Shown: positions 22,894 through 35,195, counted from the stretch's first letter. The stretch is DNA of 64,000 bases from Lampris incognitus (GCF_029633865.1 NC_079214.1:28465333-28529332); one strand, 5' to 3'. Made by a program: numbers and translations. Notes: generated from the letters alone by a model not told the origin.

Positions 22894-25750
22894 CTAGGCC
22901 ACACAGCAGTACTTTTTCCACCATGACTTAGACAGGTCCTTCATTTTGTCCGGTGTCTGCTGTTGTCGTTTTTGTTTACCTCCAGAGCGATTGCGGGAGT
23001 TGTAATTTTGCAGGCTGGCCAGAATGGCTGCATCAAACACTTCTTTCAGGTTCTTCTGAGTCAAAGAGGAACACTCCATGTAAGACACAGCTCCAATTTC
23101 TAAAGCGCAGTCTCTGGCATCTTCTGGGTCCACAGGCCGCTCTCGGTATTTGGCCAGTTCAATCAGAATCTAAAGAGATAGAGGTAGAGGTCAGCAGAAA
23201 TTGTCTTCCATGAGGATAAAACAAACTATCCACCTTTATTTATGCCATATCATCAAACATTCATGAGAAACTGCTACAATGACAAAAAAATACTTCATCA
23301 TGAAAATTGGTATGGGAATTGGGTGCCCCTCATATGAACAAGGTCATAGATGATTGGGGGTTTAAACCCATCCAACCAATAATCTTTGGGTAAATACATA
23401 CTGACAAACCTTAACATCCTCTCTAAGATCACACTGGGTCCCGACAAGGACCAACGGGGCAAGAGGGGCATGTCTACGGATCTCTGGAGCCCACTTCTCA
23501 GGAACATTCTGGAAGGAAGTGGGGCTAACCACACTAAAGCAGAGCAGGAAGACGTCAGCGTTGGTGTAGCACAGAGGCCGTAGCTTGTCAAACTCATCCT
23601 GAAGATCAGGTGGGAGATGGAGAGATGAAATGAGAAAGGGACAAGAGGGAGAGGAAGAACAAGAACAGGATAATTAATTAGAAAAGAATTATGTTGCACT
23701 TTTCCAAGCAAAGTTACAAAGTACCTTACAAGCAACAAACAGTTAAGTGCAGTTCAATATGAGGCAAGAGCAAAGTAGCACATGTAAAATGATAGAAATG
23801 TTAAAATCAACAGAGTGAAAAATGTAACAGTCTATAGCACGAAAGTAGAATAACATAAAATGGCTGTAAAAGACAAACTCAAACTAGCGCAATACTTTAG
23901 GCTAGCATTAAGTTGCATAAAAGCTATAAAGATGGGTTTTGAGCAGTAATTCAAAATTGGTACTGAGCAGGCAAGTCTGATTTCCTCAAGTAGGGTGTCC
24001 CATGATTTGGAGGCCTTGCCTGCAAAAGCTCGCTTGCCTTTTTGTCTTTAATCAGGAACTCTTGAGTGGCGAGGAGGGCCTCGGGCTAGGATTCGGTGCA
24101 TAGAGGTTTAAAAGAGATACAGCTAAGGGCCAAACCACACTGTGCTTTAAATGTGATAAAAACATTTAGAAATCAACTTCAAACTGAACTGGTAGCTGGT
24201 GAAGAGATGCAAGGACTGGAGTGATGTGGTCTCTGTGTCTGTCTCCTGTTTACACCCTGACAGCTACATTTTGCTCTAGCTGTAGACAGGAGAGACGGCT
24301 TTTTACTGATACTGTAATAGATAAAGTTGCAGTAATCAAACCGAGAAGAAACAAAAGCATGCAAGATATTTTCCAAGTTAGCAAAGGATCAAAATCAATT
24401 AATTTCAGAAATGTTCCTACATTTGCAAAAACAAAAAAAAAACATGACAGAACTTTCTTTACTTGTACATAAAATGTCAAGGTTAGATCCAAATAATACA
24501 CCTAATATTAGGAAGTGGCTTTATGGTTGAGATTAGACTGCCAAGATTACTGCATACAATTTGGGGGTCAAATTGAAACGTTTTCAAATTTGCACTCGTT
24601 GAGTTGTAAAAAGATTTGTAACATCTAGCAGCATTTAATGCAGGGGTGGGCAATCTTGTCCAGAATGGGCCGGTGTGGGTGACGGTTTTTGTTCCAACCA
24701 AGCAGTTACACACCTGATCCCACTAATCAACTAGTAGAGTCTTTACTGAGGAACATGATTAGGAGACACAGGTGTGTAATTGCCTGGTTGGAACAAAAAC
24801 CTTCACCCAGACTGGCCCTTTCTGGACAAGATTGCCCACCCCTGGATGTCTGCCATGGTAACCTAACGTGGTCATTTTAATTCATGGGTATGTACACAAC
24901 TGAGGGTCTTCCAAATAGGTATGGAAAAATATGTTGTGTTTCTGAATTATATGACCAATAGAGAGCATGTATGAACTGGGAAGAATTGAAGGATGTGCAA
25001 ACTGAAAAGACAGTGAGCTGGGTTATGAAGAAATATGAAAGAGAGGAGTGGAAGAGAGAGAGAGAACATGAGAAAAGGAGAGAAAGATGGACTGTACAGC
25101 TGGAAGCAATGAGAAGAAAAAGGGGATGCGAGAGGAACAAAGGCAGTCAGTCATAAGATGCATTGAGGAGAGAAGTGGAAAGGTCATAGCAGGAGCTGAA
25201 ATGACAACTTTTGAGAAGTTTGACTTGGTATGTAACTGTGTATTTGTGTGTGTTATGAGTGTGTGTGTGTGTGTATTTCTTTTATCAATGTTGTAATAAA
25301 GCATGTACAATATATCAGTCTACAGGTCAGTGTATTGACAGTATGCATTTATAAGAGTGTGTGTGTATGGTACGTGTGTTCAAAATGACAAACGGAGAGA
25401 GTGTGGGTTGTTATAGAGTTTACTTATGTACATGTTTGTATGTGTGTGTGAGAGAGGGAGAGACAGGAGGTAAAGAGAGTGTTTTCACTGACAGACTACC
25501 AAGACAATGACTAAGATTCCACCCAGACCTCCACTTACTGATTTACAGCAACCTACAAAGACACATACGTTTGTCTCCACACCTCTTTCTATCCTTTTAT
25601 CTTTCCCCATAATCTTCCTCTCCCTGTTCCACCCAATCCATTCAGTCAGCATGTGGACTCCTCACAGCATGTCCTGAGGAAATAATAATCACAGTGACGA
25701 TAGCCCTCGTGGTGGTAGTAGTGGTGATAGAGAGAGAGAACGCGTGAGAG

Positions 25751-25792
<42 letters not shown>

Positions 25793-27581
25793 GTCCAAAC
25801 TGAAATCTGTGTTCAGTTTCACCTGAGGCATCAAAAATGTCCCTCTATCATCTTTCCCCTTTGTGCTTATCTATCTATCCATCCATCCATTATCCAAGCT
25901 GCTTATCCTAATCAGGGTCAAAGGGATGCTGGAGCCTATCCCAGCAGTCATTGGGCGGCAGGGGAGAAGACACCCTAGACAGGCCACGCCGACACACACA
26001 CACACATAGGGACAATTTAGTATGACCGGTTCACCTGACCTACATGTCTTTGGACTGTGGGAGGAAACTGGAGCACCCGAAGGAAAACCACGCAGACACA
26101 GGGAGAACATGCAAACTCCACACTAATGACAACCCTCAAGGTTAGACTACCCTAGGGTTCGAACCCCGGACCTTCTTGCTGTGAGGCGACCGCGCTAACC
26201 ACTGCGCCACCGTGTTGCCTTTGTGTTTATCTAACTGGTTTGAAAATGCCTTTTATTCTCATATTCAATGACTGGTCTCCTGATGCACTGATTAATACTT
26301 ATTAGTTGGTGTATCAGGAGACCATGATACATTAATCATTACATTATCATGTAATGTATCATTACATGAGACATTAAGACCATTAATGCTTCCAAATAAG
26401 TTTTGAACATATTTGGAAGCTGCACTTTTTTATTGTTTGAAATTGTTGGAGCCAACTGTGTTTTTTTCATTTGTGATGGGATCTGATCTCATCAAATAAT
26501 ATCCATCAGTAAAAGTCCCTCCATCCAAGTGACCACATATACTCGATATATCCAGGCCTGGGGCACTGACACAAAATATGTTGTTGCCCAGTTAATGATT
26601 AAGTTAAGAAAATGCTTAGTGCTCTTAACTGACAAGAACCATTTCACAGTTGATGTCAAAATGTTACCTAATTCATAATAATAATAATAATAATAATGAT
26701 AACTATAATAATAATAATAATAAATGAGAAAAAGAAAAACACAAAAATCATAACAATAAGGGACTACATTAGAATAAGTTGAAAAAGATGAGTTTTAAAC
26801 AGTGATTTAAAGGATGATGTAGTTTCTCAGCTGCATATTCTCACACAGGTCATTCTAAAGTCAAGGCCCTTATGGCAAAAGTCCAGTCAGGGTTTCCAGT
26901 GAACAGTGAAACATTTCTAAATCTGCACTGACAGTCCGATGTTCTTATGTTCTTACTTCGCTTTGACATTAAATATTTCTGGAGGTCCACTATGAATCTA
27001 CACAGACATGTACCCAGACAGGTTTAGTTTAAGTCCGAAACTGATTTGTAGAGGGATTAAAGGTATGTACAGTACCAATGCTAGTTTTACAGCGCTCTTA
27101 CTGAGATCTGGTAAATATTAAAGTCGATTCTACACCTGACCTCTGACCTATTAAGAGATGCCAGGACTGGTGTGAGGGGATTATGTCTGTGAGATTGTCA
27201 CATTTTGCTGGAGATGTGAGAGAGACTGCTTGGGTGATGCCAGAAGAAAGAGCACTTATAGGATTTCTCAAAGAACTATGTGAAAATTCTGTTTTGTTTT
27301 CTTGTATGAGACCCATTGGTGGGGCCAACACTGCTTACTCTGTTGTTTATGAGAAAGAAAAAAAGACAGATGAACAGACAGAGTCAGCAACTCACTGTCC
27401 TTTATACAAGTCAATAATATCTTTCTGTCTATACCTCTTCATCCCATTTGCTCTCTCTCTCTTGCGCACACACTCTCTCTCTCTCTCTCTGCAGAGGGCA
27501 TTGTTTCTTGGTGACATTCCAGTAATAATGTCAGGAAGACAGGAAATGCAAAGGCTTGTAGTTTGTGTGTTTCTGTGTCTG

Positions 27582-27660
<79 letters not shown>

Positions 27661-27748
27661 TATGTGTGTGTGTTGCCACTGACCTGTCCAGCTGTGTCAC
27701 AGAGTTGTAGTTTGACCGGCTGCCCGTCTACTGATACCATTGCTAAAG

Positions 27749-27830
<82 letters not shown>

Positions 27831-28338
27831 GAATGCACTATTTACCATAAAAAGAGCAACATTACAAGAATCAGTCTCATAGGCATGATTTGTAGCTGTC
27901 AAAGGACGTTTCGGTAAAGGCTTTTAACTGGATGTACCCAAATTCAAGTCCTGTAAATCAACTTGTACATCTCACATCCATTGTTGAAACATGTTAATAC
28001 ATTAATGTACAGAGACACATTTAACATTTGAATTGACCAGTGTCGATCAGATCTTGAGTTAGTTTCACTTTACCTGAAAAGTTGTCAAACGCGGTGGGGA
28101 CATATTCCGTGGGATAGCCGTTGGTGGTGTAGCTGACAACCAGGCTGGTTTTCCCCACAGCTCCGTCCCCGACCAGCACACACTTCACACGCCGCTTCCC
28201 TCCTCTGTCGCCCTCCAACACAGCTCCGGACCACCGGGTCCTGCCGGCGCCCTTTTCCCGACTTCGGAGCCTCCTCGGCGGGACGGGGGGAGCGGGGGAC
28301 ACTGGCGGCTTGTATTCTCCATCGCCTTGCGGAGGCAT
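22894..28338 (-). CDS. rhou: RhoU/Wrch-type atypical Rho GTPase, 4 exons
   Basis: Coding exons (minus strand): 28338-28074, 27742-27684, 23598-23410, 23169-22894; all junctions are GT-AG and in frame, giving 262 aa (human RHOU about 258). The N terminus is proline-rich (PAPPVPPRR), the SH3-binding extension of RhoU. G1 GDGAVGKT is residues 58-65, the switch I area includes [11 protein letters not shown]3 DTAGQ is 104-108, G4 is TQCD at 162-165 (TQxD rather than TKxD, as in RhoU/RhoV), and G5 is [10 protein letters not shown]. The tail [18 protein letters not shown] matches the palmitoylated RhoU tail and not RhoV. RhoU is a fast-cycling GTPase acting at membranes in adhesion, filopodia and epithelial organisation downstream of Wnt. 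An in-frame ATG at 28344 would add two residues. Teleosts have two rhou paralogues; I cannot say which one this is. Confidence 0.95.
23680..24470 (-). mobile_element. LINE fragment in rhou intron 2
   Basis: The minus strand carries a degraded RT C-terminal motif ([20 protein letters not shown], near 24360-24310, then a LSCLQL-like piece) of the kind found in fish L2/Rex-type LINEs. It continues into a 3' part ending in a repetitive tail near 23690 (TACAAAGTACCTTACAAGCA on the plus strand). Same orientation as rhou. Confidence 0.6.
24641..24844. mobile_element. hAT-like MITE, 204 bases
   Basis: Ends are CAGGGGTGGGCAATCTTGTC and its inverse (GACAAGATTGCCCACCCCTG), followed inward by further complementary sequence (GTTCCAACCA / TGGTTGGAAC). 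Non-coding. It lies in rhou intron 2. Confidence 0.8.
24845..25867. other. rhou intron 2, no further gene
   Basis: GA-rich 25035-25115, GT-rich 25250-25275, and a TG array 25757-25787 with adjoining GA runs. No exon is supported. Confidence 0.5.
25868..26219 (-). mobile_element. tRNA-headed SINE, family B relative
   Basis: The minus strand starts GGCAACACGGTGGCGCAGTG near 26219, then GTTAGCGCGGTCGCCTCAC and B box GGTTCGAAC, and runs to an ATGGATGGATGG tail at 25872-25892. This is the same layout as the plus-strand copy at 33788-34185. It lies in rhou intron 2. Confidence 0.8.
26590..27180. repeat. LINE-tail-like repeat with (ATA)n, rhou intron 2
   Basis: An (ATA/ATAATA)n tract (26678-26724) is followed by sequence resembling the LINE tail at 23700-24150 (GAGTTTTAAACAGTGATTTAAA against GGGTTTTGAGCAGTAATTCA). 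Decayed. Confidence 0.45.
27583..27658 (+). repeat. (GT)n array, 3' side of rhou exon 2
   Basis: About 76 bases of uninterrupted GT. In the rhou transcript (minus strand) it is a CA array beginning about 26 nt downstream of the exon 2 donor at 27684/27683. Confidence 0.95.
27751..27827 (+). repeat. (AC)n array, 5' side of rhou exon 2
   Basis: About 77 bases of uninterrupted AC. In the rhou transcript it is a UG array ending 8 nt before the exon 2 acceptor AG, where a pyrimidine tract would normally be; only TATCTTTAG separates it from the exon. Confidence 0.95.
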
Positions 28339-28399
28339 TGACATGGAAGAAGGATGACAAGTAAAAGACCCGGAGGAGGATAATCAGCAAGTGGCAAAG

Positions 28400-29150
28400 C
28401 TTCCCATCCTTCTGATATCAGCCGCGAAAGCGTCTGACAACTGACTTATTGTTGTTAATGATGTCCGTCCGTTTTGTTTCCATAATTAAATCCTTAAAGT
28501 TGGAATCGGTGCCAGGGGTTGAGAGTAGTGGCCGTGGCTCTATCGGTCACGTCAACAAGTCCGCGGCCGGATCCCAAAGAAAAAGTTTATTCATCCGCCC
28601 GCAAGTTTCCTCCCATCCAATCGTCCAACCGACAAATGCAACTTGCCCCCCCTCGCCCCCACCCTCCCACGCGCGCGCACACACACACACACACCGCCGC
28701 CCCCTCTCCGTTCCTCGGGAACTGGGTGACGTCATGACCCACCATGCGCAGAGAGAAAATGTAGAGCTGACTTGATCGAGTCGAGATTGTCATCGTTATA
28801 AAAACCATAATAACTACTAGTGTGAATAATCGTGTAGCAAACTGAATATTTTAACATTCAGCCAATCCTCAGGGGTCACTTTAACTCGTAATTACCTGCC
28901 CGGAATGTTTTCACTCTCACGCAAAAGCGTATTATCACCTGAGGACGGGTTGTTTTATGAACATTGATTTTGTTGAGGTGTATGAATTCATTTAATATCC
29001 GTTAGGTGTTAGGGACATGGCATCGTGATTATATTGTAACATGCATGGATAATTCGCTACAATATGGAGGAATCAAAATCTATACCCGCCAACAATCACT
29101 AACATTTTTTTTAAACTGTCCCATGAATTGAGGTTTTCTGGTAGGCTTTC
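28400..29150. other. rhou upstream region, no gene
   Basis: GC-richer sequence with CpG and a CA run (28678-28695), consistent with the rhou promoter and 5' untranslated region. I cannot fix a start site. Short frames here look like chance. Confidence 0.45.
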
Positions 29151-29159
29151 AGTAAAGTA

Positions 29160-29610
29160 GTGTAACCGGTTATTTTCTTGCCCGGTGCGGGATTCGTACG
29201 ACGTGTACTGCACCACAAACCGCTCGGCTAAAGGGTCAGACCCGCTAGCTAGGGACTAATGTGTCTTATTAGTAGTTTACAATAGTGTAACGATCACGGA
29301 TTAATAGACTCGCTAGCCCTTGGCTAACGGGTCGGGCCCTTTAGTCGACTGGTTAACACTGTGGCGGTTCCCGGGCTGCCCCCCGAATTCGTTACGTTGG
29401 TGGCCATCGGAAGCGCTTGCGCCCAGAGGTGTGAGGGAGCTGCCGAAGGAGGGGGGGGGTTAATGTACCAACGACCACGGATGACTGGCTTCGCTAGCGC
29501 TTGGTTGGTAGACTAGTTAACGCAGTCGCCCGTGGTGCGGGAGACTCGGGTTCGCGTCCCGGCTGCGGCGGTTCACGGCTGCCCCCTGAATTCGCTACAT
29601 TGGTGTCAGA
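29160..29610 (+). repeat. Two related GC-rich units with tRNA-like sequence
   Basis: Units at about 29285-29400 and 29465-29600 share words (AACGA-CACGGAT, GCTAGCGCTTGG / GCTAGCCCTTGG, GGCTGCCCCC-GAATTCG, TACATTGGTG / TACGTTGGTG). The second contains tRNA-like A and B boxes (GACTAGTTAACGCAGTCG, GGGTTCGCGTCCC). A further tRNA-like piece lies at 29170-29250. This may be a fossil retroelement end or a tRNA-derived repeat; I cannot assign the family. Confidence 0.4.
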
Positions 29611-29637
29611 AATGGGGTCTCTGTCCCACATACACAC

Positions 29638-29825
29638 CAAGTCAATTTTATTTGTATAGCCCAATGTCACAAATTTGCCTCAAGGGGCTTTACAGCAACA
29701 CAACATCCTGTCCTTAGACCCTCTCATCGAATAAGGAACAATTCCCTAAAAAAAAACCTTTAACAGTGAGAAAAAATAGGAAGAAACCTAAGGAACAGCA
29801 ACAGAGGAGCATCTCTCCCCAAGAC
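29638..29825 (-). repeat. LINE 3'-tail repeat, family C
   Basis: Contains TTTGTATAGCCCAATGTCAC and CAAATTTGCCTCAAGGGGCT. Copies in the opposite orientation occur at 35870-36000 and 40060-40205. Probably the 3' end of one LINE family. Confidence 0.6.
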
Positions 29826-30487
29826 GGACAATGTGTAATGGATGTTGTGTTTACACAATTACACACCAACGAAATTATTATTTATTTTTTAAATTTAGGT
29901 CGTTTGCTTTTAGCTGGATTTTCTATTATCGACACATAAGCGATAGAAATTATTAAAAAGGACAATTTTTTGCATGTGACTACCCCGACATTTCACTTTA
30001 AAGTTATTGATTATTTGTCAAAATGTCATACAGTCATGGGTGGTTGGTGAGCACTAACAGCGTCATAAATTAAACCGAAAGGTTGATTCGGTCGCCATCT
30101 GGTGGACCAAAGGACATTTGTCCATTGACATGTCACACAACCGAAACGAAACGTTAACCACACATAAAAATCTGTTTAGGTTTAACAGTGGATCTGTCGT
30201 GCAGGATTTGCATGGATAATCTCACAGTCACTACATTGCTAGTATTCTTTAAAATGCATTCAGTCAAATCTGATCGTTCTCTTCGTCAATTTCGGAACGT
30301 TACACCAGTTGTCCACTCTCTCCACCGGACCCATTTTAGGGTAGCACTCAAAACTGGCGTGAATGTGTTGTTGCTATTTGACGTCCTGACTGATTCCCGT
30401 AGAGGTCTCGTACAATATTTACAACCCCTGTAGACACCTAATCTTCAATAACAACAAAACTCTAATAACAAAAAACAAAACTATAAG

Positions 30488-33400
30488 ATGGCCGCTGATA
30501 AAGGTGAAATATCAGCGAGAGAGACAAAAGAAGTTGTCTTGGGTTTTTTGGAGGACGCCGAGCCATGGCAACTTCGGAGCCCGCAGTTCCCCAGTAAAGT
30601 TGGTGGGAGACCAGCATGGCTGAGTCTGAGGGACCTGCCATCCTTCCCCGAGGTGGAGTGTGAGATATGCCGTTTACCCATGGCTTTCCTCCTCCAGGTT
30701 AGTATCATGGTGGTCAAAGATGTGTGGAATGCCACATGACCCCAGTAGGCTGAAGGTGCCCTGCTCTGAGTTAGCCCAGAATAGGAAACGAGTCCTATAG
30801 ACTGACAAAACCTCCCTGGTTGTTTGTTTCCTCTTCTGCCATACTCTGCTGAAATACATTCGAAAGGATCTGCTCCTCTTCTGTCACTTCCAGATGAGCC
30901 TTTCAATTCTTGTCATTGTTGGACTCTACCAAGGTGTTCAGGAAAGTATTCTCGAAGTGGATGCTGTTTTGTAACTCTCACCACCTCTGTTTCAGGTGTA
31001 TGCGCCGATCCCAGGTCAGGACAGAAGTTTCCACAGAACACTGTTTCTCTTTTGTTGTAAAACTCCTGACTGCTACACACGCAATGACAACAAGTGTATG
31101 AAAGGTACACTGTTTTTCCTGTTTCTATGTTGTTCTTGAATAAATGAGAAGAAAAGTTGTCAATATGAAAAACAGACGTCCCCTTCTAAGTTTCTTCAGT
31201 CCCTCCAGAGGTCACTTAGATGAGTGATGAAACGTTTCTCTCGATAAAGTGTCCAGATGAATTAATTCACCTTTCTGTGGTGCCCTCCACTCTTTCCCTT
31301 TTCATTCCTTACTTTCTCCATCTTCTCCTCTCCTCCCATCACAACCTCTCCCTGTCTCAGTTGATTTTATGGATATTACCGAAACCTGTAAATTCAAAGT
31401 TTCATCGAAGTTTGACTGTCTTGTTTTTGCCTCCTTGTCAGTATTCAGAAGCCAGCTCCCTAGGAGAAATGAGTTTTACCCCTACGACCCTCCTCCAGGT
31501 GTGTATTTTTGCCTGGATAGCCACCAGACATATAGATGTTCCTCAGTTCTTATCAAATATCAGAAATGGTTCTGTAACTTAAATTTAAATGTTGTTTGTG
31601 TGCTGTCAAAAAGGCATAACCTTAATGTGCTAGGAATTATTTCATAATCCTGGCACATTAAATGAATGTAGGAGAGGTGGCTTAATGACCAGCGCTGCAT
31701 TCCAGTTTACATAATATATTTATGTTTGCCATCCCAAAACTTGTTTTACTGCTCCAGCTAAAAATATCTTGGGTTCTCTTCTGACTCTACTCCAACATTT
31801 TTTGGGGGCACACTGCATTTTTAGTAGCTTGGCGCTGTCAAAAGGTAAAAAATAAAAATGAAAATATACCCCTGGGTGAGAACATCAGTTTTTTACTTAG
31901 TCAGCTGTTAACGGGTGTGTTAATGACCTTGTATGACCTTGTATGTTTACTAGTGACAAGTTAATATTACAAATTCCTAGTATTGCAAATATACCTTACT
32001 GGCAGGAAACCTGAACACACATTCTACGTAACACTAACACAATTTTTTTTCCCCTAGAGGAAGAACCCCCTAATGATCCTGAAATGGACCAAAGTGTGTT
32101 GCCCATTTCTGGGGTGAAGCTGTGTTGGGTGTGTGGTTGCCCGGGAAGTAAAGCATGTTCCCGCTGTCACGCTGTAACCTACTGTAGCAAGCATCACCAG
32201 ACCCTCCACTGGAAACTTGCACACAAGAGGGAATGCTGCAGCCAAGGTGTGTTTGTGTTTACACATTTGTATGCATGTGTGAATCTTTTGCAAGAATGGT
32301 GGACACCTCAGTGTTTCCCCTACATATCAGTGATGGGTCATAACAGTAACCAACCTGCCTTTGAGGAATTTGAGGAGTGGTGGTTTGTGGCTGCCAATGG
32401 CATTACATAATAACAAGATTTTTGCTGTCATTGCAGATCATGAAGCCTGCCCGATAGTCAAGCAAAATGATTTTTTTCCCCCAACATTAGTTTTCTAGTA
32501 TTGGTTGCAAAGATCATCTGTGACTTTATTTTGTTGAAATCCATGTAGCATTTGTATGCTCTAAAAGTGAGTTTTGTCTCTCCAAATTACCAACCAGGTA
32601 TTGACTCTTGAGTTGAGCTAGTTATGAGACAGAATGATATTTTTTCCGGTGTCTCTTGTCACTCTCTTCATAGAAGCTTGCAGTGTCACAACCTCTCCGT
32701 TCCTCTTCCCTGAGTATGAACTAGTCACTGAGCCTGAAGAGAAGGATGTAAAGGATGAAGGGAAAACAAAACAAGACAAAAGAGAAGAGGCAAATGCCGA
32801 AGGAATCATTGATTGTCCTTCCTTAGCAGACAGTAAGATATTATCTGCTCCATAGCCTTTCTCTGATGTTTCACTTATTACCCTCATAGCAGAAAAGATA
32901 ACATGTCCAAAATAAGCTTAAATAACAATAATAAATCAAACTTATATAGCGCTTTTCTAACACTCAAAGTCACAACAGGTATCCACTAGGCAGTGGCACT
33001 ATTTAACCCATAGCTGGGGGCTGGTTCATGGGGATCAGGGAATATCCACACACCGGTGGGCCTGTGTACCGCACGTCTAGGGGCCAGACCTCCTCCGAGT
33101 CCCTTGTAGTTCAGCCAGGGTCCAAGGTGTACCCAGTTACCGTGTGTCGCCACAAGGAGGCACTACATAGGGCTTGCTGTTGGAGAGGCTATGTACTGTC
33201 AGGGAGAGGCTTACATGTTCTGCTCTCCTGTTCGCATTTCTGCAAGCCAGCAGTGAAGGTTGAGAGTGAGACGTGACAGGCACAAAACACTACACCAACA
33301 CACTAGACGCTTCACAACAACCTGACTTCTTACACAAGAACGTCAGACACAGCTTAGAACTGGATCACTAGATAGACTCGATTAAAGCTGACATGTCAAA

Positions 33401-35195
33401 TTAGATGCTATATGTATGTTGTTAATTTCACTGTGGACAAAGGAACATGATAGTGTGTTACCGGTTTCTTTCATATACATCCCTCACCCAGCCACTTCTT
33501 AGAATGATAGACTGATGTGCAAAGACTGTGGTTCCCTTTAGCACTGGCAAAGACTGCTTGGGAGGATATGTATATGTTTAAGACTTGAGAACAGTAAACA
33601 TTTCCAATTAGAAATATGTAACTCTGTCAGTTGTACTATGTCTGTCAGTCAGATGCATCGTTTTATATATTAATTTTTCTATCCCGGCTGTGCATGAGAG
33701 ATGGAGGAAAGTAAATATCCACCTGATCTGCTTATCTATTACCATTTCTTTAACTCATTTTCTCAATATTGCTTTCTAAATGGTGGCACAGTGGCGCAGT
33801 AGTTAGCGCAGTCGCCTCACAGTAAGAAGGTCCAGGGTTCGAACCCTAGGGTAGTCCAAACTTGGGGGTCGTCCCGGGTCGTCATCAGTGTGGAGTTTGC
33901 AAGTTCTCCCCGTGTCTGCGTGGTTTTCCTTCAGGTGCTCCGGTTTCCTCCCACAGTCCAAAGACATGTAAGTCAGGTGAATTGGCGGTACTAAATTGTC
34001 CCTAGGAATGAATGGCTGTGTGTCGGCCCTGTGATGGCCTGGCAGCCTGTCCAGGGTGTCTCCCCGCCTGCCGCCCAATGACTGCTGGAATAGGCTCCAG
34101 CATCACCGCGACCCTGAGAGCAGGATAAGCGGTTAAGATGATGGATGGATGGATGGATGGATGGATGGATGGATGGATGGATGGACAATGGCCGGCTTTC
34201 TAATCCATCTGTTCTTTTTGTCCCATCTGTCTTTTTTTACGTATTTAGCTTTGGCAGAGACAGACCTGGAGGAGATGGCTCTACATGAAACTGAGGACAA
34301 CAAAATTTTTCAGAGGTTTAAAAAGAGGATTGCTGCAGAACCACACCAGGTTAAAAAGAAAGACAAGAAACGTAGAGATAACAGAATAAAACAGATATTA
34401 GATTGGTTTGCTAATGTGTATGGTACATTAGCCCATATCCACTAATGCAAGACAGAACAGTAGCTGAACTTTTCTTTAGGTAACATGTCAGATAGCCTAC
34501 CTTTCCATCTTTTGGTCTTTTTTTATATCCAAAAATATTCCTTTGCTTTAGGTGTTGCGCTACAGTCGTGGGGGCTCTCCCCTATGGGTCTTGTCTCAGC
34601 ATATCCCTTCTGATCAGGATGTCCCACCATGCACTTGTGGTGCCAAGAGGATCTTTGAATTCCAAGTAATAACAGTTGGCTTGAAATTCACCATACTGTC
34701 CTCTCCGCCTCCTTTGTGTCTCTTCTTTTGACTTATTTTTCATATTCTTTTTTGTTTTAAACTGTGCCCCCTTACAATTCTGACAGTGTGTCTATAGAAA
34801 TGTTCAAATCTTTAGCGGTAACACATTGATTTTTGATATGTGGTGTGACAAACTTTTCTTGTGTGTATTCACAGCTGTTCTATAGCTACATAATGGATTT
34901 GTATCTTATTTTACTATTTAACAGATAAATAAATCAGCATGTGACTCCATGTAAACCCAAGTGGTTTAATAGTCTGCATGTAATCTTCCTTGAATCTGAT
35001 ATATATGTAATATAAGTGTCTCTTTTTTAGGTGATGCCCCAGCTGTTAAACAGTCTGAATGTGGACTCAACGGGTGCCAGCATTGACTGGGGAACGCTAT
35101 CCGTCTACACATGCTCTGTTAGCTGTGACTGTGAAAACTGCTATTACCCAGAGTTCATCTGGAAGCAAGACTTCAGCTCTGAGCAGCACATGTAG
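30488..35195 (+). CDS. pdcd2: Programmed cell death 2 (PDCD2), 8 exons
   Basis: Exons: 30488-30697, 30996-31104, 31442-31498, 32058-32246, 32674-32832, 34249-34349, 34552-34665, 35031-35195; all GT-AG and in frame, 367 aa (human 344). The start MAADKGE follows a run without in-frame alternatives. The N-terminal half has the TYPP/PDCD2 fold motifs ([46 protein letters not shown]). Residues about 148-185 form an MYND zinc finger ([32 protein letters not shown]). The C-terminal PDCD2 domain ends [20 protein letters not shown] ... [18 protein letters not shown]2 acts as a chaperone for ribosomal protein uS5 (RPS2) and supports 40S assembly. It is tail-to-tail with tbp, as in human. An ATTAAA lies 99 bases past the stop. 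Confidence 0.96.
31180..31268 (+). mobile_element. Penelope-like element terminal fragment, pdcd2 intron 2
   Basis: Contains CACTTAGATGAGTGATGAAA and GTCCAGATGAATTAATTCAC, matching the terminal sequence of the Penelope-like element at 49308-51415. Fossil fragment. Confidence 0.6.
32930..33290. repeat. Repeat of unknown family in pdcd2 intron 5
   Basis: Starts with the tail motif TTATATAGCGCTTTTCTAAC shared with several SINE tails in the window, followed by about 300 GC-richer bases I cannot assign. Confidence 0.4.
33788..34185 (+). mobile_element. tRNA-headed SINE with (GGAT)n tail, pdcd2 intron 5
   Basis: Head GTGGCACAGTGGCGCAGTAG, A-box area GTTAGCGCAGTCGCCTCAC, B box GGTTCGAAC. The middle includes GTGGAGTTTGCAAGTTCTCC and TTTCCTCCCACAGTCCAAAG. 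The tail is a pure GGAT/ATGG array (34139-34184), 60 bases upstream of exon 6. Confidence 0.85.

Noticed and set aside
33626-33700. Simple short tandem words as a CRISPR-like array, also checked at 63626-63695
   Set aside because: Spacing and units are those of CA microsatellites; there are no unique equal-length spacers, and the genome is eukaryotic.
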